DNA from: JAAYZB01 sp937958685
GTDB taxonomy: Bacteria; Bacillota_I; Bacilli_A; Izemoplasmatales; Hujiaoplasmataceae
DNA length: 64,000 nt
Direction: 5' to 3'
Assembly: GCA_036824265.1 (NCBI GenBank)
Contig: DAITAL010000002.1
Location: 1-64,000, forward strand
Below are positions 42,730 to 51,759 of this stretch, in pieces; positions within the stretch are counted from its first letter, which is position 1, and each line of letters opens with the position of its first letter. Under the pieces are notes generated by a model. It saw nothing but the letters and a program-made list of their open reading frames with translations. It had not been told where the DNA came from and made no database searches. A program made the translations under genes and the position numbers.

Positions 42730-43830
42730 ATGAGAATAGGTTGTGTCAAGGAAATCAAGAAGCTGGAATACCGTGTCGGTCTGACACCCAGCAGCGTCAA
42801 GGAATATGCCAATCACAAGCACCAGGTCTTCATCGAGAAAGGAGCGGGCGTAAATTCCGGATTTTCCGATCAGGACTACATCGACCAGGGAGCAACCATC
42901 CTTGAGGATGCGGCCTCCGTCTGGAACAAATCCGAAATGATCGTCAAGGTCAAGGAACCGCTGGCGGCGGAATACCAGTATTTCCGCCCCGGGCTGATCA
43001 TCTACACCTATCTGCATCTGGCGGCTGACGAGCCGCTCACGATGAGCCTGCTCGAAAATAAGGTCAAAGGGGTCGCGTATGAAACCATCGTTTTACCTGA
43101 CGGAGCGCTGCCCTGCTTGAAACCGATGAGCGAAGTCGCCGGCCGCCTCAGCGTGATCGAAGGCGCCAAACATCTGGAAAAGCCCTTCGGCGGTTCGGGG
43201 GTGCTGATTTCCGGCGTTCCCGGAGTGGCGCGTGCCAATGTCGCGATCATCGGTGCCGGCGTCGTCGGCGAGAACGCGCTCAAGATGGCCGTTGGCCTCA
43301 ACGCCAACGTGACCGTCCTCGACATCAGCATGAAGAAACTCACCTATCTTGACGACATCTATGGCAACCGCATCACCACTCTCTACAGCAACAACCACAA
43401 TATCGAAGAGGCGTGCGTGAACGCCGACCTCGTCGTGAGCGGCGTTTTGCTTCCGGGAGCGAAAGCGCCCAAACTGATCAAGCGCGAATTCTACAAGAAG
43501 ATGCGCCCCGGCAGCGTCATCGTCGACGTCGCCATCGACCAGGGCGGTTCCACCGAAGTCAGCAAGGCCACCTATCACGACAACCCGACTTTCGTCGTCG
43601 ATGGCATTCTCCACTACTGCGTCGCCAACATGCCGGGAGCCGTTCCCAGAACCTCGACCATCGCTCTCAACAACTCCACGCTCCGCTATGGTCTGATGAT
43701 CGCCGACATGGGACTCGAGGCAGCGATCGCCTCCTGCAACCCATTGAAATTCGGCGTCAACACCTACGAGGGCAAATGCACCTGCGAAGGCGTCGCCGCG
43801 GCATTCAATCTCGAATATCACGCACTATAA
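42730..43830 (+). CDS. ald: Alanine dehydrogenase
   Basis: A 366-residue enzyme that interconverts L-alanine and pyruvate plus ammonia with NAD(H). Typical regions: MRIGCVKEIKKLEYRVGLTP at the N-terminus, YLHLAAD with the catalytic His near 96, the dinucleotide loop IIGAGVVGENALKMA near 175, and the closing VDGILHYCVANMPGAVPRTS. SD GAGGTG precedes the ATG by seven bases. It disposes of reducing power as alanine or uses alanine as a nitrogen and carbon source. Single gene with terminator. Confidence 0.96.
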   Translation: MRIGCVKEIKKLEYRVGLTPSSVKEYANHKHQVFIEKGAGVNSGFSDQDYIDQGATILEDAASVWNKSEMIVKVKEPLAAEYQYFRPGLIIYTYLHLAADEPLTMSLLENKVKGVAYETIVLPDGALPCLKPMSEVAGRLSVIEGAKHLEKPFGGSGVLISGVPGVARANVAIIGAGVVGENALKMAVGLNANVTVLDISMKKLTYLDDIYGNRITTLYSNNHNIEEACVNADLVVSGVLLPGAKAPKLIKREFYKKMRPGSVIVDVAIDQGGSTEVSKATYHDNPTFVVDGILHYCVANMPGAVPRTSTIALNNSTLRYGLMIADMGLEAAIASCNPLKFGVNTYEGKCTCEGVAAAFNLEYHAL

Positions 43831-43845
43831 ACAGAAAACGCGATC

Positions 43846-43874
43846 ACCGCACCCGGCCGGGTGCGGTTTTCTTT
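43846..43874 (+). terminator. Intrinsic terminator
   Basis: ACCGCACCCGG directly followed by CCGGGTGCGGT and TTTCTTT; GC-rich perfect dyad. Confidence 0.9.
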
Positions 43875-43910
43875 AAATAATAAACTGGCCGGCGCTCTGG
43901 TTTTTAAAAA

Positions 43911-43949
43911 TAAACAATTGTTTACTTTTTCGTCAATCTGGTATATACT
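43911..43949 (+). promoter_or_regulatory. Promoter with palindromic operator candidate
   Basis: TAAACAATTGTTTA at 43911-43924 is a perfect 14-base palindrome. It overlaps the -35 (TTTACT, 43921-43926) of a promoter whose -10 TATACT lies 17 bases on at 43944-43949. The next gene starts 21 bases later. Such a site is typical for TetR- or MarR-type repressors; no regulator gene is adjacent. Confidence 0.6.
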
Positions 43950-43969
43950 GAAATCAGGGAGGGGTCTGT

Positions 43970-44989
43970 ATGAAATGTTTCGTAACCGGTGCGACCGGAC
44001 ATATCGGCAATGTTCTCGTCAGGGATCTTTATGCCGCGGGCCACGAAGTGGCTGCGTTGGTGCTCCCAAGAGACAACCACAAGATGATCGATCCTTACGC
44101 AAAAATCATCGTCGGCAACATCCTCGACCGCGATTTTCTGCTTGCCTGCATTCAAGGATATGACATTGTCTTCCATCTGGCCGGCATCGTCGAGATCGGT
44201 TCGGGCAAGAAGCAACTGCTCTTTGCCGTCAACGTCCAAGGCACGAAGAACATCGTCCATGCCTGTTTGAAAAACAAGATCAGAAGACTGGTGTACACTT
44301 CGAGCGTCCATGCTATCCCCGAACTGAAGAAAGGCTTGACAATGACGGAAATCGACCACTTCGATCCCCGCCTGGTCAAGGGGCTTTATGCGAAGACCAA
44401 GGCGATCGCCACCGATTACGTGTTGAATCACCGCGATCTTGGTCTCGAAATCGTCGTCGTCCACCCTTCCGGCGTGATTGGACCCTATGATTATCAGCTT
44501 TCCAACGTCAGCCAGCTGTTCGTCGATTTTCTGATGGGGAGACTCACTGCCTATCTCAAGGGCGGCTACAACTTCGTGGACGTGAGAGACGTCGCCAGGG
44601 GCATCCGCCTGGCTGGTGAAATCGGTCGCAGCGGCGAATGCTACATCCTCTCGGGACACGAGATCACCGTCAAGGAACTGCTCGATCTGATCGCCGACGA
44701 GACAGGCAGGAAAAGGATCCGCACCAAACTCGCCTATTGGTTCATCCTGGCGATGAGTTACTTCGCGGAAGCCTACTACCTGACGATCAAGCAGAAACCG
44801 CTCTTCACCCACTACTCCGTGGTCGTCCTGAATTCCAACCGCGCCTTTGACAACACCAAGGCCATCACCGAACTAGGCTTTGCGACAAGACCGCTCGCCG
44901 CATCGGTCAAGGACGCGCTCGCCTTCGCCAAGGCCAACTACCTGGAGAAGAAGAACGGGAAATACAAACGCAAACTGCAGATCGAATGA
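43970..44989 (+). CDS. NAD-dependent epimerase/dehydratase family protein (extended SDR)
   Basis: A 339-residue Rossmann-fold protein: GATGHIG at 7-13, FHLAGIVEIGS, and catalytic Tyr-x3-Lys in LYAKTKAIATDYV near 138-146, with YTSSVHAI as the Ser-containing strand. It resembles dihydroflavonol reductase/3-beta-HSD-like members more than sugar epimerases. A hydrophobic stretch near residue 255 (WFILAMSYFAEAYYL) may touch the membrane. Substrate unknown. SD GGGAGGGGTC lies before the ATG. It is likely controlled by the palindrome at 43911. Confidence 0.85.
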   Translation: MKCFVTGATGHIGNVLVRDLYAAGHEVAALVLPRDNHKMIDPYAKIIVGNILDRDFLLACIQGYDIVFHLAGIVEIGSGKKQLLFAVNVQGTKNIVHACLKNKIRRLVYTSSVHAIPELKKGLTMTEIDHFDPRLVKGLYAKTKAIATDYVLNHRDLGLEIVVVHPSGVIGPYDYQLSNVSQLFVDFLMGRLTAYLKGGYNFVDVRDVARGIRLAGEIGRSGECYILSGHEITVKELLDLIADETGRKRIRTKLAYWFILAMSYFAEAYYLTIKQKPLFTHYSVVVLNSNRAFDNTKAITELGFATRPLAASVKDALAFAKANYLEKKNGKYKRKLQIE

Positions 44990-44993
44990 CCTA

Positions 44994-45027
44994 ACCGGCA
45001 GAGACAAACCCTCTGCCGGTTTTTTTC
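44994..45027 (+). terminator. Intrinsic terminator
   Basis: ACCGGCAGAG-ACAAACC-CTCTGCCGGT followed by seven T. Confidence 0.92.
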
Positions 45028-45094
45028 TGGCCCGCGCTTCCCTTTTAGGCTCGGAAAACGGGCTCCGGTGTTGTATAATAGAAACGGTGAGAAG

Positions 45095-47446
45095 ATGAAA
45101 GACATCAGAGTCAGCGCCAAAGACATCGCCGAGCTTTTGTTCGGTTCGGGAAACATCGCCTCCGAAAGCATGCTCAACCTCCGGGCGGAGGAAGGCCAGC
45201 AAATCCATAAATATTGGCAGGATCGATACAAAGAAGCCGATCTCCGGGAAGTGGCCGTCGCGCTAACAGTCGAACGCGACGATTTTCGCATGGAAATCAC
45301 CGGCCGGATCGATGGGATCCTCACCCGTGACGGCGAGCTGATGCTCGAGGAAATCAAGTCGACGCATATGGATTTCGAGTTGCTCGACGAGAAGACGTTC
45401 CCCGCGCACCTCGCCCAGGCGAAACTCTATGCCCACCTGTATGTTGTGAACAACAGACTGCCGCGACTGACGGTAATCCTCACCTACATCGACGTCGAAA
45501 CCAAGGATATCTGGCAATATGAGAAAAACTTCTCCGCCAAAGTCCTGCAAAACTACTTCGAGAAGACAATCGCCAAATACGTCGAATGGATGCGCAAGAT
45601 CAGTGACCATGAGGCCGCCAGACAGAAATCGATCGAGGGGTTGACATTCCCCTTCGCCAGCTACCGGCTGGGACAGCGGGAAATGATGGCCCATGTCTAC
45701 CGGACCATCCTCGACCGCGGCATCATCTACATTGCCGCCCCAACCGGGATCGGCAAGACTTCCGCCACCCTGTTCGCCACGCTCAAGGCGATCAACGCCC
45801 CCAGGCAGAAAGTGTTCTACCTGACGGCCAAGAACGACGGCAAGCAGATCGCCGTCGCGACGATCGCCCTCATGGAGGAACGCGGCCTGGTCGCCAAGAC
45901 CTGCGAGATCACGGCCAAGGACCAAAGTTGTTTCCTCAAGGAAAGAGACTGCGATCCCGACGTCTGCAAATACGCAAACGGCTATTACTCCCGCGTATAC
46001 AAAGCGATCCGCGACATTTTCGCAAACGAGAGTCTGCTGACCAAAAGCGTGATCAGAAACTACGCCCGCAAACACCGCATCTGTCCCTTCGAGTTTTCCC
46101 TCGATCTTTCCAATTATTGCGACATCCTGATCGGCGACTACAACTACGCCTTCGACCCCAGGGTCCGCCTGATCCGCTATTTCGAGGAAAAGATCGCCGA
46201 TCCGATCCTGTTGGTCGACGAAGCCCACAATCTGGTCGCCAGAAGCCGGGAAATGTACAGCGCCGCGATTGACGAGTCGATGTTCAAGACGCTTCTGGAA
46301 CTGACCAAGCCGCTCAAACCGAATCCGAAACGGGAAATCAGCCGGATCCTCGATCTCTTCGCCGAACTCGATCTCGAGCTGATCGAAGTCGACTTCGTCA
46401 AACATGAGGAACCAAACGATTACCTGCTGCAACTCGCCAAACGCCTGCTCGTAAAACTCGATCAGGTGCTCACGACCGACAAAAAGATCGCCAACCGCAG
46501 CCAGATCATGGATGCATATTTCGCTGTCAGCCAGTTCGTGCGCGCCGGCGAGATCTTCAACGATGATTTCGTTTTTCTCCTGGAAAGGACGGAAGGCACA
46601 TTCCGGGCGTCGATCAGGTGCCTGGACGCGAGCGCGTTCATCCTGAACACCCTGAAGGACGCGGCGCTCGCCAGCGTCTTCTTCAGCGCCACCTTGGATC
46701 CAATCGAATACTACAAGACGCTCATCACCAAGACCGAAGGCCAGGACGTGAAGATGCCCTCGCCCTTCAAGCAGGAAAACCTGCTCTTGTTGTGCGTCGA
46801 TACGATCTCGACCCGCTACCAGGACCGCAAGGACTCGCTCGCCGAGATCGCGGAGATCGCCAGGACGCTTATCGAGGGCAAAAAGGGGAACTACATCATG
46901 TTCTTCCCCTCCTATGAATATCTGAAGATGGTCGAGGCGGCGCTATCCTTCTCCGAGACCGTCGACGTCATCAAGCAGACCAGGGAGATGTCCCAGGAGG
47001 ACCGGACCCAGACGATCACGATGTTCAAGACGGAAACCGCCAAGACCCAGGTGGGTCTGTTCGTGATGGGCGGCGTGTTCGCCGAGTCGATCGACCTGAT
47101 CGGCGACATGCTCTCGGGCGTGTTGATCGTCGGCGTCGGTCTGCCTGGACTTTCCCCCTTCAACAACATCCTCCGCTCCCATTTCGACGAGAAGTTCCAC
47201 CAGGGCTTCGATTATGCCTATACCTATCCCGGACTGAACAAGGTGATCCAGGCCGTCGGGCGCGTCATCCGCACCAAGACCGACCGCGGCGTCGCGATCC
47301 TCGTCGACGACCGGTTCGCCTCCCCCAAATACCAGAAACTCTTTCCCCGCGAGTGGAGCCACCTCCGCGTTGTCAGGGACATTGCGGAGATCAGAAACAG
47401 GATCGCCGTTTTCTGGAAGCGGGAAGCCGATATTTCCCAGGAGTAG
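45095..47446 (+). CDS. Nuclease-helicase: PD-(D/E)XK domain fused to DinG/XPD-type helicase
   Basis: Start at ATG 45095 gives 783 residues; TATAAT at 45074-45079 makes the leader only about ten bases. Residues about 30-150 hold a RecB/Cas4-like nuclease core (GRIDGILTRDGELMLEEIKS: Asp, Glu-x-Lys, and an AQAKLYAHLY helix). The helicase follows: Walker A AAPTGIGKTSAT near 218, DEAH in LLVDEAHNLVARS, and an iron-sulphur cysteine set between them (CFLKERDCDPDVCKY and CPFEF). RecA2 has QAVGRVIRTKTDRG. The class is 5'-3' superfamily 2 DNA helicase. The combination is known in Bacillota; its cellular role, likely in repair or replication-fork processing, is unsettled. Confidence 0.88.
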   Translation: MKDIRVSAKDIAELLFGSGNIASESMLNLRAEEGQQIHKYWQDRYKEADLREVAVALTVERDDFRMEITGRIDGILTRDGELMLEEIKSTHMDFELLDEKTFPAHLAQAKLYAHLYVVNNRLPRLTVILTYIDVETKDIWQYEKNFSAKVLQNYFEKTIAKYVEWMRKISDHEAARQKSIEGLTFPFASYRLGQREMMAHVYRTILDRGIIYIAAPTGIGKTSATLFATLKAINAPRQKVFYLTAKNDGKQIAVATIALMEERGLVAKTCEITAKDQSCFLKERDCDPDVCKYANGYYSRVYKAIRDIFANESLLTKSVIRNYARKHRICPFEFSLDLSNYCDILIGDYNYAFDPRVRLIRYFEEKIADPILLVDEAHNLVARSREMYSAAIDESMFKTLLELTKPLKPNPKREISRILDLFAELDLELIEVDFVKHEEPNDYLLQLAKRLLVKLDQVLTTDKKIANRSQIMDAYFAVSQFVRAGEIFNDDFVFLLERTEGTFRASIRCLDASAFILNTLKDAALASVFFSATLDPIEYYKTLITKTEGQDVKMPSPFKQENLLLLCVDTISTRYQDRKDSLAEIAEIARTLIEGKKGNYIMFFPSYEYLKMVEAALSFSETVDVIKQTREMSQEDRTQTITMFKTETAKTQVGLFVMGGVFAESIDLIGDMLSGVLIVGVGLPGLSPFNNILRSHFDEKFHQGFDYAYTYPGLNKVIQAVGRVIRTKTDRGVAILVDDRFASPKYQKLFPREWSHLRVVRDIAEIRNRIAVFWKREADISQE

Positions 47447-47530
47447 ACCGCCTATCGGTGTTTTTGGCCAGTTTTCGCGTACATGCACGTATAATTAAGG
47501 AAAAAAGTGCGATTTCCCGGGAAAAAGAAC

Positions 47531-47559
47531 TTGCATTTTTTTTCTTAATTTGTTATCAT
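47531..47559 (+). promoter_or_regulatory. Main promoter of the S10-spc-alpha operon
   Basis: TTGCAT at 47531 and TATCAT at 47554 with 17 bases between, in AT-rich surroundings. Transcription would begin near 47566, about 138 bases before rpsJ. Confidence 0.75.
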
Positions 47560-47565
47560 AATCAA

Positions 47566-47703
47566 GGCCTGTGAAAAACAGGACGGCAGAGATTTGTAAG
47601 GTTGCTGACACACACGTAGGCGTTGTTATGATGCGCGTCGGAGGTCAGGGAATTTACAATGAGCCGGTATATAAGCCAATTATATGCATAGGAGGAGCTT
47701 TCA
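47566..47703 (+). promoter_or_regulatory. Structured 5' leader of the S10 operon
   Basis: An untranslated leader of about 138 bases. CTGAC at 47605-47609 pairs with GTCAG at 47644-47648, enclosing a GC-rich inner region, before the ribosome site AGGAGG. S10-operon leaders in many bacteria bind L4 or another r-protein for feedback; whether this is homologous is not decided by eye. Confidence 0.45.
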
Positions 47704-48015
47704 ATGGCAACAAACCAGCAAGTAATCAGAATCAGACTCAAGTCCTACGATCACAGATTGTTGGACCAATCCGCGAAGAAGATCGTCGACACTGCGAAGA
47801 AAACCGGAGCCACCGTTTCCGGTCCGATCCCCCTGCCGACGGAAAAAGAGATCTTCACGATCTTGAGAAGTCCGCATGTGAACAAGGACTCGCGCGAACA
47901 GTTTGAGAGACGGACGCACAAGCGTCTGATCGACATCGTCAATCCATCCGCAAAAACGATCGATTCGTTGATGCATTTGGATCTGCCATCCGGTGTCGAC
48001 ATCGTCTTGAAGTAA
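47704..48015 (+). CDS. rpsJ: Ribosomal protein S10
   Basis: 103 residues, full length. QVIRIRLKSYDHRLLDQSAKK and SREQFERRTHKRLIDI are the conserved S10 strands. It sits in the 30S head and also joins the NusB antitermination complex. First gene of the superoperon, with AGGAGGAG seven to eight bases before the ATG. Confidence 0.98.
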   Translation: MATNQQVIRIRLKSYDHRLLDQSAKKIVDTAKKTGATVSGPIPLPTEKEIFTILRSPHVNKDSREQFERRTHKRLIDIVNPSAKTIDSLMHLDLPSGVDIVLK

Positions 48016-48039
48016 GAATCCAACGTAGGAGGTGTACTC

Positions 48040-48672
48040 ATGGCAAAAGGTATCTTAGGAAGAAAAGTCGGAATGACGCAGATTTTCGACGAACTCGGCA
48101 GACTGATCCCCGTGACGGTGATCGAAGTGACGCCCAACGTCGTGCTGCAAAAGAAAAATGTCGCCACCGATGGCTACGAAGCCGTCCAGCTCGGATTCAT
48201 GGACAAACGCGCAAACCTCGTGAACAAACCCGAGAGCGGACACTTCGCCAAAGCCGGTGTCGCGCCTAAGCGCTACGTAAAAGAACTTCGCCTTTCCGGA
48301 ATGATGGAATACGAAGTCGGCCAGGAGGTCAAATGCGATATATTTGGCGCCGGTGATTATGTAGACGTTACAGGCACTTCAAAGGGAAAGGGATTCCAGG
48401 GCAACATCAAGCGCCACAACTTCAGCACCGGTCCGATGGCTCACGGATCCAAATCCCACCGCACGGTCGGCTCGATGGGCACGATCGCCCCGAACCGCGT
48501 CCGCAAGGGCAAGAAAATGCCTGGCAGAATGGGACATGACACGGTGACGATCCAAAATCTGGTCGTCGTCCGCGCCGACGCCGAGAACAACGTCTTGCTC
48601 ATCAGAGGCAACGTTCCCGGACCGAACAAGGCACTCATCGTCATCAAGAGCGCCATCAAGAAGAACAAATAA
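48040..48672 (+). CDS. rplC: Ribosomal protein L3
   Basis: 210 residues. GILGRKVGMTQIFDE opens the protein. The long loop with KGKGFQGNIKRHNF and GPMAHGSKSHR reaches toward the peptidyl-transferase centre in the 50S subunit. AGGAGGTG site upstream; 24 bases after rpsJ. Confidence 0.98.
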   Translation: MAKGILGRKVGMTQIFDELGRLIPVTVIEVTPNVVLQKKNVATDGYEAVQLGFMDKRANLVNKPESGHFAKAGVAPKRYVKELRLSGMMEYEVGQEVKCDIFGAGDYVDVTGTSKGKGFQGNIKRHNFSTGPMAHGSKSHRTVGSMGTIAPNRVRKGKKMPGRMGHDTVTIQNLVVVRADAENNVLLIRGNVPGPNKALIVIKSAIKKNK

Positions 48673-48700
48673 GGGCCATCGCTGGAAGGAGGAAAACAAA

Positions 48701-49324
48701 ATGCCTAAAATAGCACTATACAACCAACTGGGAGAAACCATCGGCGAAGTCGAACTTGCGGATTCCGTATTCGCAGTCGCCCAGAACCAACAAGTCGTCT
48801 ATGACGTCGTCAAAGCTCAGACCGCAGCGATGCGCCAGGGAACAGCCAAAGCCAAAGGCCGCTCGGAAGTGTCCGGCGGCGGTAGGAAACCCTACCGGCA
48901 AAAAGGCACCGGCCATGCCCGTCAGGGAACGATCAACGCCCCGCAATATGTCGGCGGCGGGATCGTCTTCGGACCGACTCCCCGCAGTTACGACTATAAA
49001 GTCAACAAAAAGATCCGTCGTCTGGCCTTGAGGATCGTCTTATCCGACAAGGTCCGCGAAGAAAACCTGCTCGTCATCGACGGTTTCAACCTCGAATCGC
49101 ACAAGACGAAGGGGATCGTCGGGATCCTTGACAACCTCAAACAAGACGGCAAGATCATGCTCGTCGTCGACGAAGTCAGTGAAACCCTGGACATCGCGAC
49201 GAAGAACCTGCCGAACGTCACCACCGTGACCTTCGACCATATCAGCGTCTACGACGTGATGAACGCCGGAAGCATCATCGCGACGAATGCCGCAATCAAG
49301 AAAATCGAGGAGGCATTAAGCTGA
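48701..49324 (+). CDS. rplD: Ribosomal protein L4
   Basis: 207 residues. RSEVSGGGRKPYRQKGTGHA is the conserved loop lining the exit tunnel. In enterobacteria L4 also represses the S10 operon by binding its leader. Strong GGAAGGAGG site; two bases before rplW. Confidence 0.98.
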   Translation: MPKIALYNQLGETIGEVELADSVFAVAQNQQVVYDVVKAQTAAMRQGTAKAKGRSEVSGGGRKPYRQKGTGHARQGTINAPQYVGGGIVFGPTPRSYDYKVNKKIRRLALRIVLSDKVREENLLVIDGFNLESHKTKGIVGILDNLKQDGKIMLVVDEVSETLDIATKNLPNVTTVTFDHISVYDVMNAGSIIATNAAIKKIEEALS

Positions 49325-49326
49325 CC

Positions 49327-49608
49327 ATGGACAAATTTCAGATCATCAAGGCGCCGATCGTCTCCGAAAAATCGACAAAACTGGCAGAACAGCGCAAATA
49401 TACTTTCGAAGTCGACAGAAACGCCAACAAGATCCAAATCAAAGACGCTATCGAAGAAATCTTCAAGGTGAAAGTCCTTAAGGTGAATGTGATCAACAGC
49501 ATCCCGAAGGCAAAGCGCGTCGGGAAATACTCCGGGTTCAAACCCGCGGTAACCAAGGCGGTCGTTACGCTTGCGGAAGGCTATAAGATCGACATTTACG
49601 CTTCGTAG
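49327..49608 (+). CDS. rplW: Ribosomal protein L23
   Basis: 93 residues. IIKAPIVSEKSTKLAEQ is the L23 N-terminus. It lies at the tunnel exit and docks trigger factor and SRP. Starts two bases after the rplD stop. Confidence 0.97.
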   Translation: MDKFQIIKAPIVSEKSTKLAEQRKYTFEVDRNANKIQIKDAIEEIFKVKVLKVNVINSIPKAKRVGKYSGFKPAVTKAVVTLAEGYKIDIYAS

Positions 49609-49625
49609 ACGGGAGGATACAACTA

Positions 49626-50456
49626 ATGGCCATTATCAAATATAAACCGCGTACCAACGGTCTCCGTGGGATGACCAAACTGGATTATGCGGAAATCACG
49701 AAAACCGAGCCAGAGAAAAGCCTGACATCGCCCCTCAAGAAAAATGCGGGTCGCAACAATCAGGGCAAGATCACGGTCCGCCATCAGGCGGGCGGCGCGA
49801 AACGCAAATACCGGACGATCGACTTCAAGCGCAACAAGGATGGCATCCCCGGAAACGTCGCCGCGATCGAATACGATCCCAACAGAAGCGCCAACATCGC
49901 CCTCATCAACTACGCTGACGGCGAGAAGCGCTATATCCTCGCCCCCAAAGGCTTAAGTGTCGGCATGACGGTCGCCTCCGGGGACAACGTCGACATCATC
50001 ATTGGCAACTCGATGCCGATCAAGAACATCCCCGTCGGCAGCTTCATCCACAACATCGAACTCTATCCCGGCCGCGGCGGTCAACTGATCCGCGCCGCCG
50101 GCACCAGCGCCCAGATTCTCGGCCGCGAGGAGAAGTACGTCCTCGTCCGCCTGAAATCGGGCGAAGTCAGACGCATCTTGGGCGTCTGTCGCGCCACCGT
50201 CGGCGAAGTCGGCAACGAGTTCCACGAACTCGTCAAGATCGGCAAAGCCGGCAGACACCGCCACATGGGCGTCAAGCCGACCGTCAGAGGCTCGGCCATG
50301 AACCCGATCGACCATCCGCATGGCGGCGGCGAAGGCAAACAGCCGATCGGCCACCCCTCCCCGCTCACACCATGGGGCAAACCCGCGCTCGGCAAGATCA
50401 CCCGCAAGAACAAAAAAGCCAGCAACGCTCTGATCGTCAGACGCAGGAACAAGTAG
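49626..50456 (+). CDS. rplB: Ribosomal protein L2
   Basis: 276 residues. GRNNQGKITVRHQAGGAKR near the start, and the C-terminal MNPIDHPHGGGEGKQPIGHP with the functionally important His. Needed for subunit joining and peptidyl transfer. GGGAGGAT site upstream. Confidence 0.98.
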   Translation: MAIIKYKPRTNGLRGMTKLDYAEITKTEPEKSLTSPLKKNAGRNNQGKITVRHQAGGAKRKYRTIDFKRNKDGIPGNVAAIEYDPNRSANIALINYADGEKRYILAPKGLSVGMTVASGDNVDIIIGNSMPIKNIPVGSFIHNIELYPGRGGQLIRAAGTSAQILGREEKYVLVRLKSGEVRRILGVCRATVGEVGNEFHELVKIGKAGRHRHMGVKPTVRGSAMNPIDHPHGGGEGKQPIGHPSPLTPWGKPALGKITRKNKKASNALIVRRRNK

Positions 50457-50474
50457 GAAAGGAGGAACTCATAA

Positions 50475-50762
50475 ATGTCACGTTCAGTCAAAAAGGGTCC
50501 GTTTTGCGACGACCATCTGCTTAAAAAAATCACCGAGGCCAACAAGTCGGGATCGAAGAAAGTCATCCAGACCTGGTCCAGACGTTCGACCATCTTTCCC
50601 CAGTTCGTCGGTTTGACCATCGGCGTCCACAACGGCAAGGAACATATCCCCGTCTACATCACGGAGGACATGGTCGGCCACAAATTGGGCGAGTTCTCTC
50701 CCACCCGCACCTTCAGAGGCCACGCGGACAAGAAAGTCATGAAGAAAGGTGGCACCAAGTAA
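50475..50762 (+). CDS. rpsS: Ribosomal protein S19
   Basis: 95 residues. RSVKKGPFCDDHLLKKI and GHKLGEFSPTRTFRGH are diagnostic. Part of the 30S head near S13. AGGAGGAAC site upstream. Confidence 0.98.
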   Translation: MSRSVKKGPFCDDHLLKKITEANKSGSKKVIQTWSRRSTIFPQFVGLTIGVHNGKEHIPVYITEDMVGHKLGEFSPTRTFRGHADKKVMKKGGTK

Positions 50763-50763
50763 G

Positions 50764-51099
50764 ATGGAAGCCAAAGCCACGGTCTTCATGATCCGCATCG
50801 CCGCTCGCAAGGTCAGACTCGTCGTCGACCTGATCCGCGGCAAATCCGTAGGCGAAGCCTACGCGATCCTGAGAAACACCCCCAGAGGCGCGTCCAAGCC
50901 GGTCGAGAAACTCTTGAAATCGGCGGTCGCCAACGCGGAACACAACCATCAGCTCGAACAGGACAAGCTGTTCGTCAAAGAAATCTATGTCGGCGAGGGC
51001 AAGACGCTCAAACGGATGCAACCCCACGCCCAGGGACGCGGCTTCGCGATCCTGAAACGCACCAGCCACATCTACATCACGGTGGCGGAGAAGGAATAA
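50764..51099 (+). CDS. rplV: Ribosomal protein L22
   Basis: 111 residues when started at ATG 50764 (MEAKATVFMIRIAARKVRLV), which matches the family's usual N-terminus; a GTG 15 bases upstream would add MAPSK and overlap rpsS. The hairpin tip QPHAQGRGFAILKRTSH lines the exit tunnel and is the usual macrolide-resistance site. The ribosome site lies inside the end of rpsS. Confidence 0.96.
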   Translation: MEAKATVFMIRIAARKVRLVVDLIRGKSVGEAYAILRNTPRGASKPVEKLLKSAVANAEHNHQLEQDKLFVKEIYVGEGKTLKRMQPHAQGRGFAILKRTSHIYITVAEKE

Positions 51100-51110
51100 G
51101 GAGGGATTTT

Positions 51111-51758
51111 ATGGGACAGAAAGTCAGCCCGATCGGGCAACGCATCGGCATCATCCTCAACTGGGAATCTCGCTGGTACGCAGACAAGCGGGATGTTGCG
51201 GATCTGCTTCACGAAGATCTGAAAATCCGTGACCTCTTAAACGACCTCTATAAGAACGCAAGCATATCGAAAATCGAGATCGAACGTTCGAAAGCGCGTG
51301 TGATCATCACCGTGAACACCGCCAAACCCGGCATGGTCATCGGCCGCAACGGCGAAACCAAAAACGCCGTCGTCGCCAAACTCAAACAACTCACCAACAA
51401 GGAAGTATTTCTCAACGTCATCGAGATCAAACGTCCCGAACTTGACGCCAAACTCGTCGCCGAAAGCATCGCGAAGCAGCTCGAAAGCCGCGCTTCGTTC
51501 CGCAGAGTCCAGAAAGTCGCCATCCAACGCGCGCTCAAAGCGGGAGCCAAAGGCTGCCGCACCCTCGTTTCCGGGCGTTTGGCCGGAGCCGAGATCGCCA
51601 GAAGCGAAGGCTACAGCGAAGGCAACGTGCCGCTCCACACCCTGAGAGCCGACATCGACTATGCCCTCGCCGAAGCGAAGACCACTTATGGCAAACTGGG
51701 CGTCAAAGTCTGGATCTACAAAGGAGAAATCCTCCCTCCGAAGAAGGAGGCAAAGTAA
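51111..51758 (+). CDS. rpsC: Ribosomal protein S3
   Basis: 215 residues. N-terminal KH domain (VITVNTAKPGMVIGRNGETK) and C-terminal domain with GRLAGAEIARSEGYSEG. It lines the mRNA entry tunnel. GGAGGGA precedes the ATG. Confidence 0.98.
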   Translation: MGQKVSPIGQRIGIILNWESRWYADKRDVADLLHEDLKIRDLLNDLYKNASISKIEIERSKARVIITVNTAKPGMVIGRNGETKNAVVAKLKQLTNKEVFLNVIEIKRPELDAKLVAESIAKQLESRASFRRVQKVAIQRALKAGAKGCRTLVSGRLAGAEIARSEGYSEGNVPLHTLRADIDYALAEAKTTYGKLGVKVWIYKGEILPPKKEAK

Positions 51759-51759
51759 C

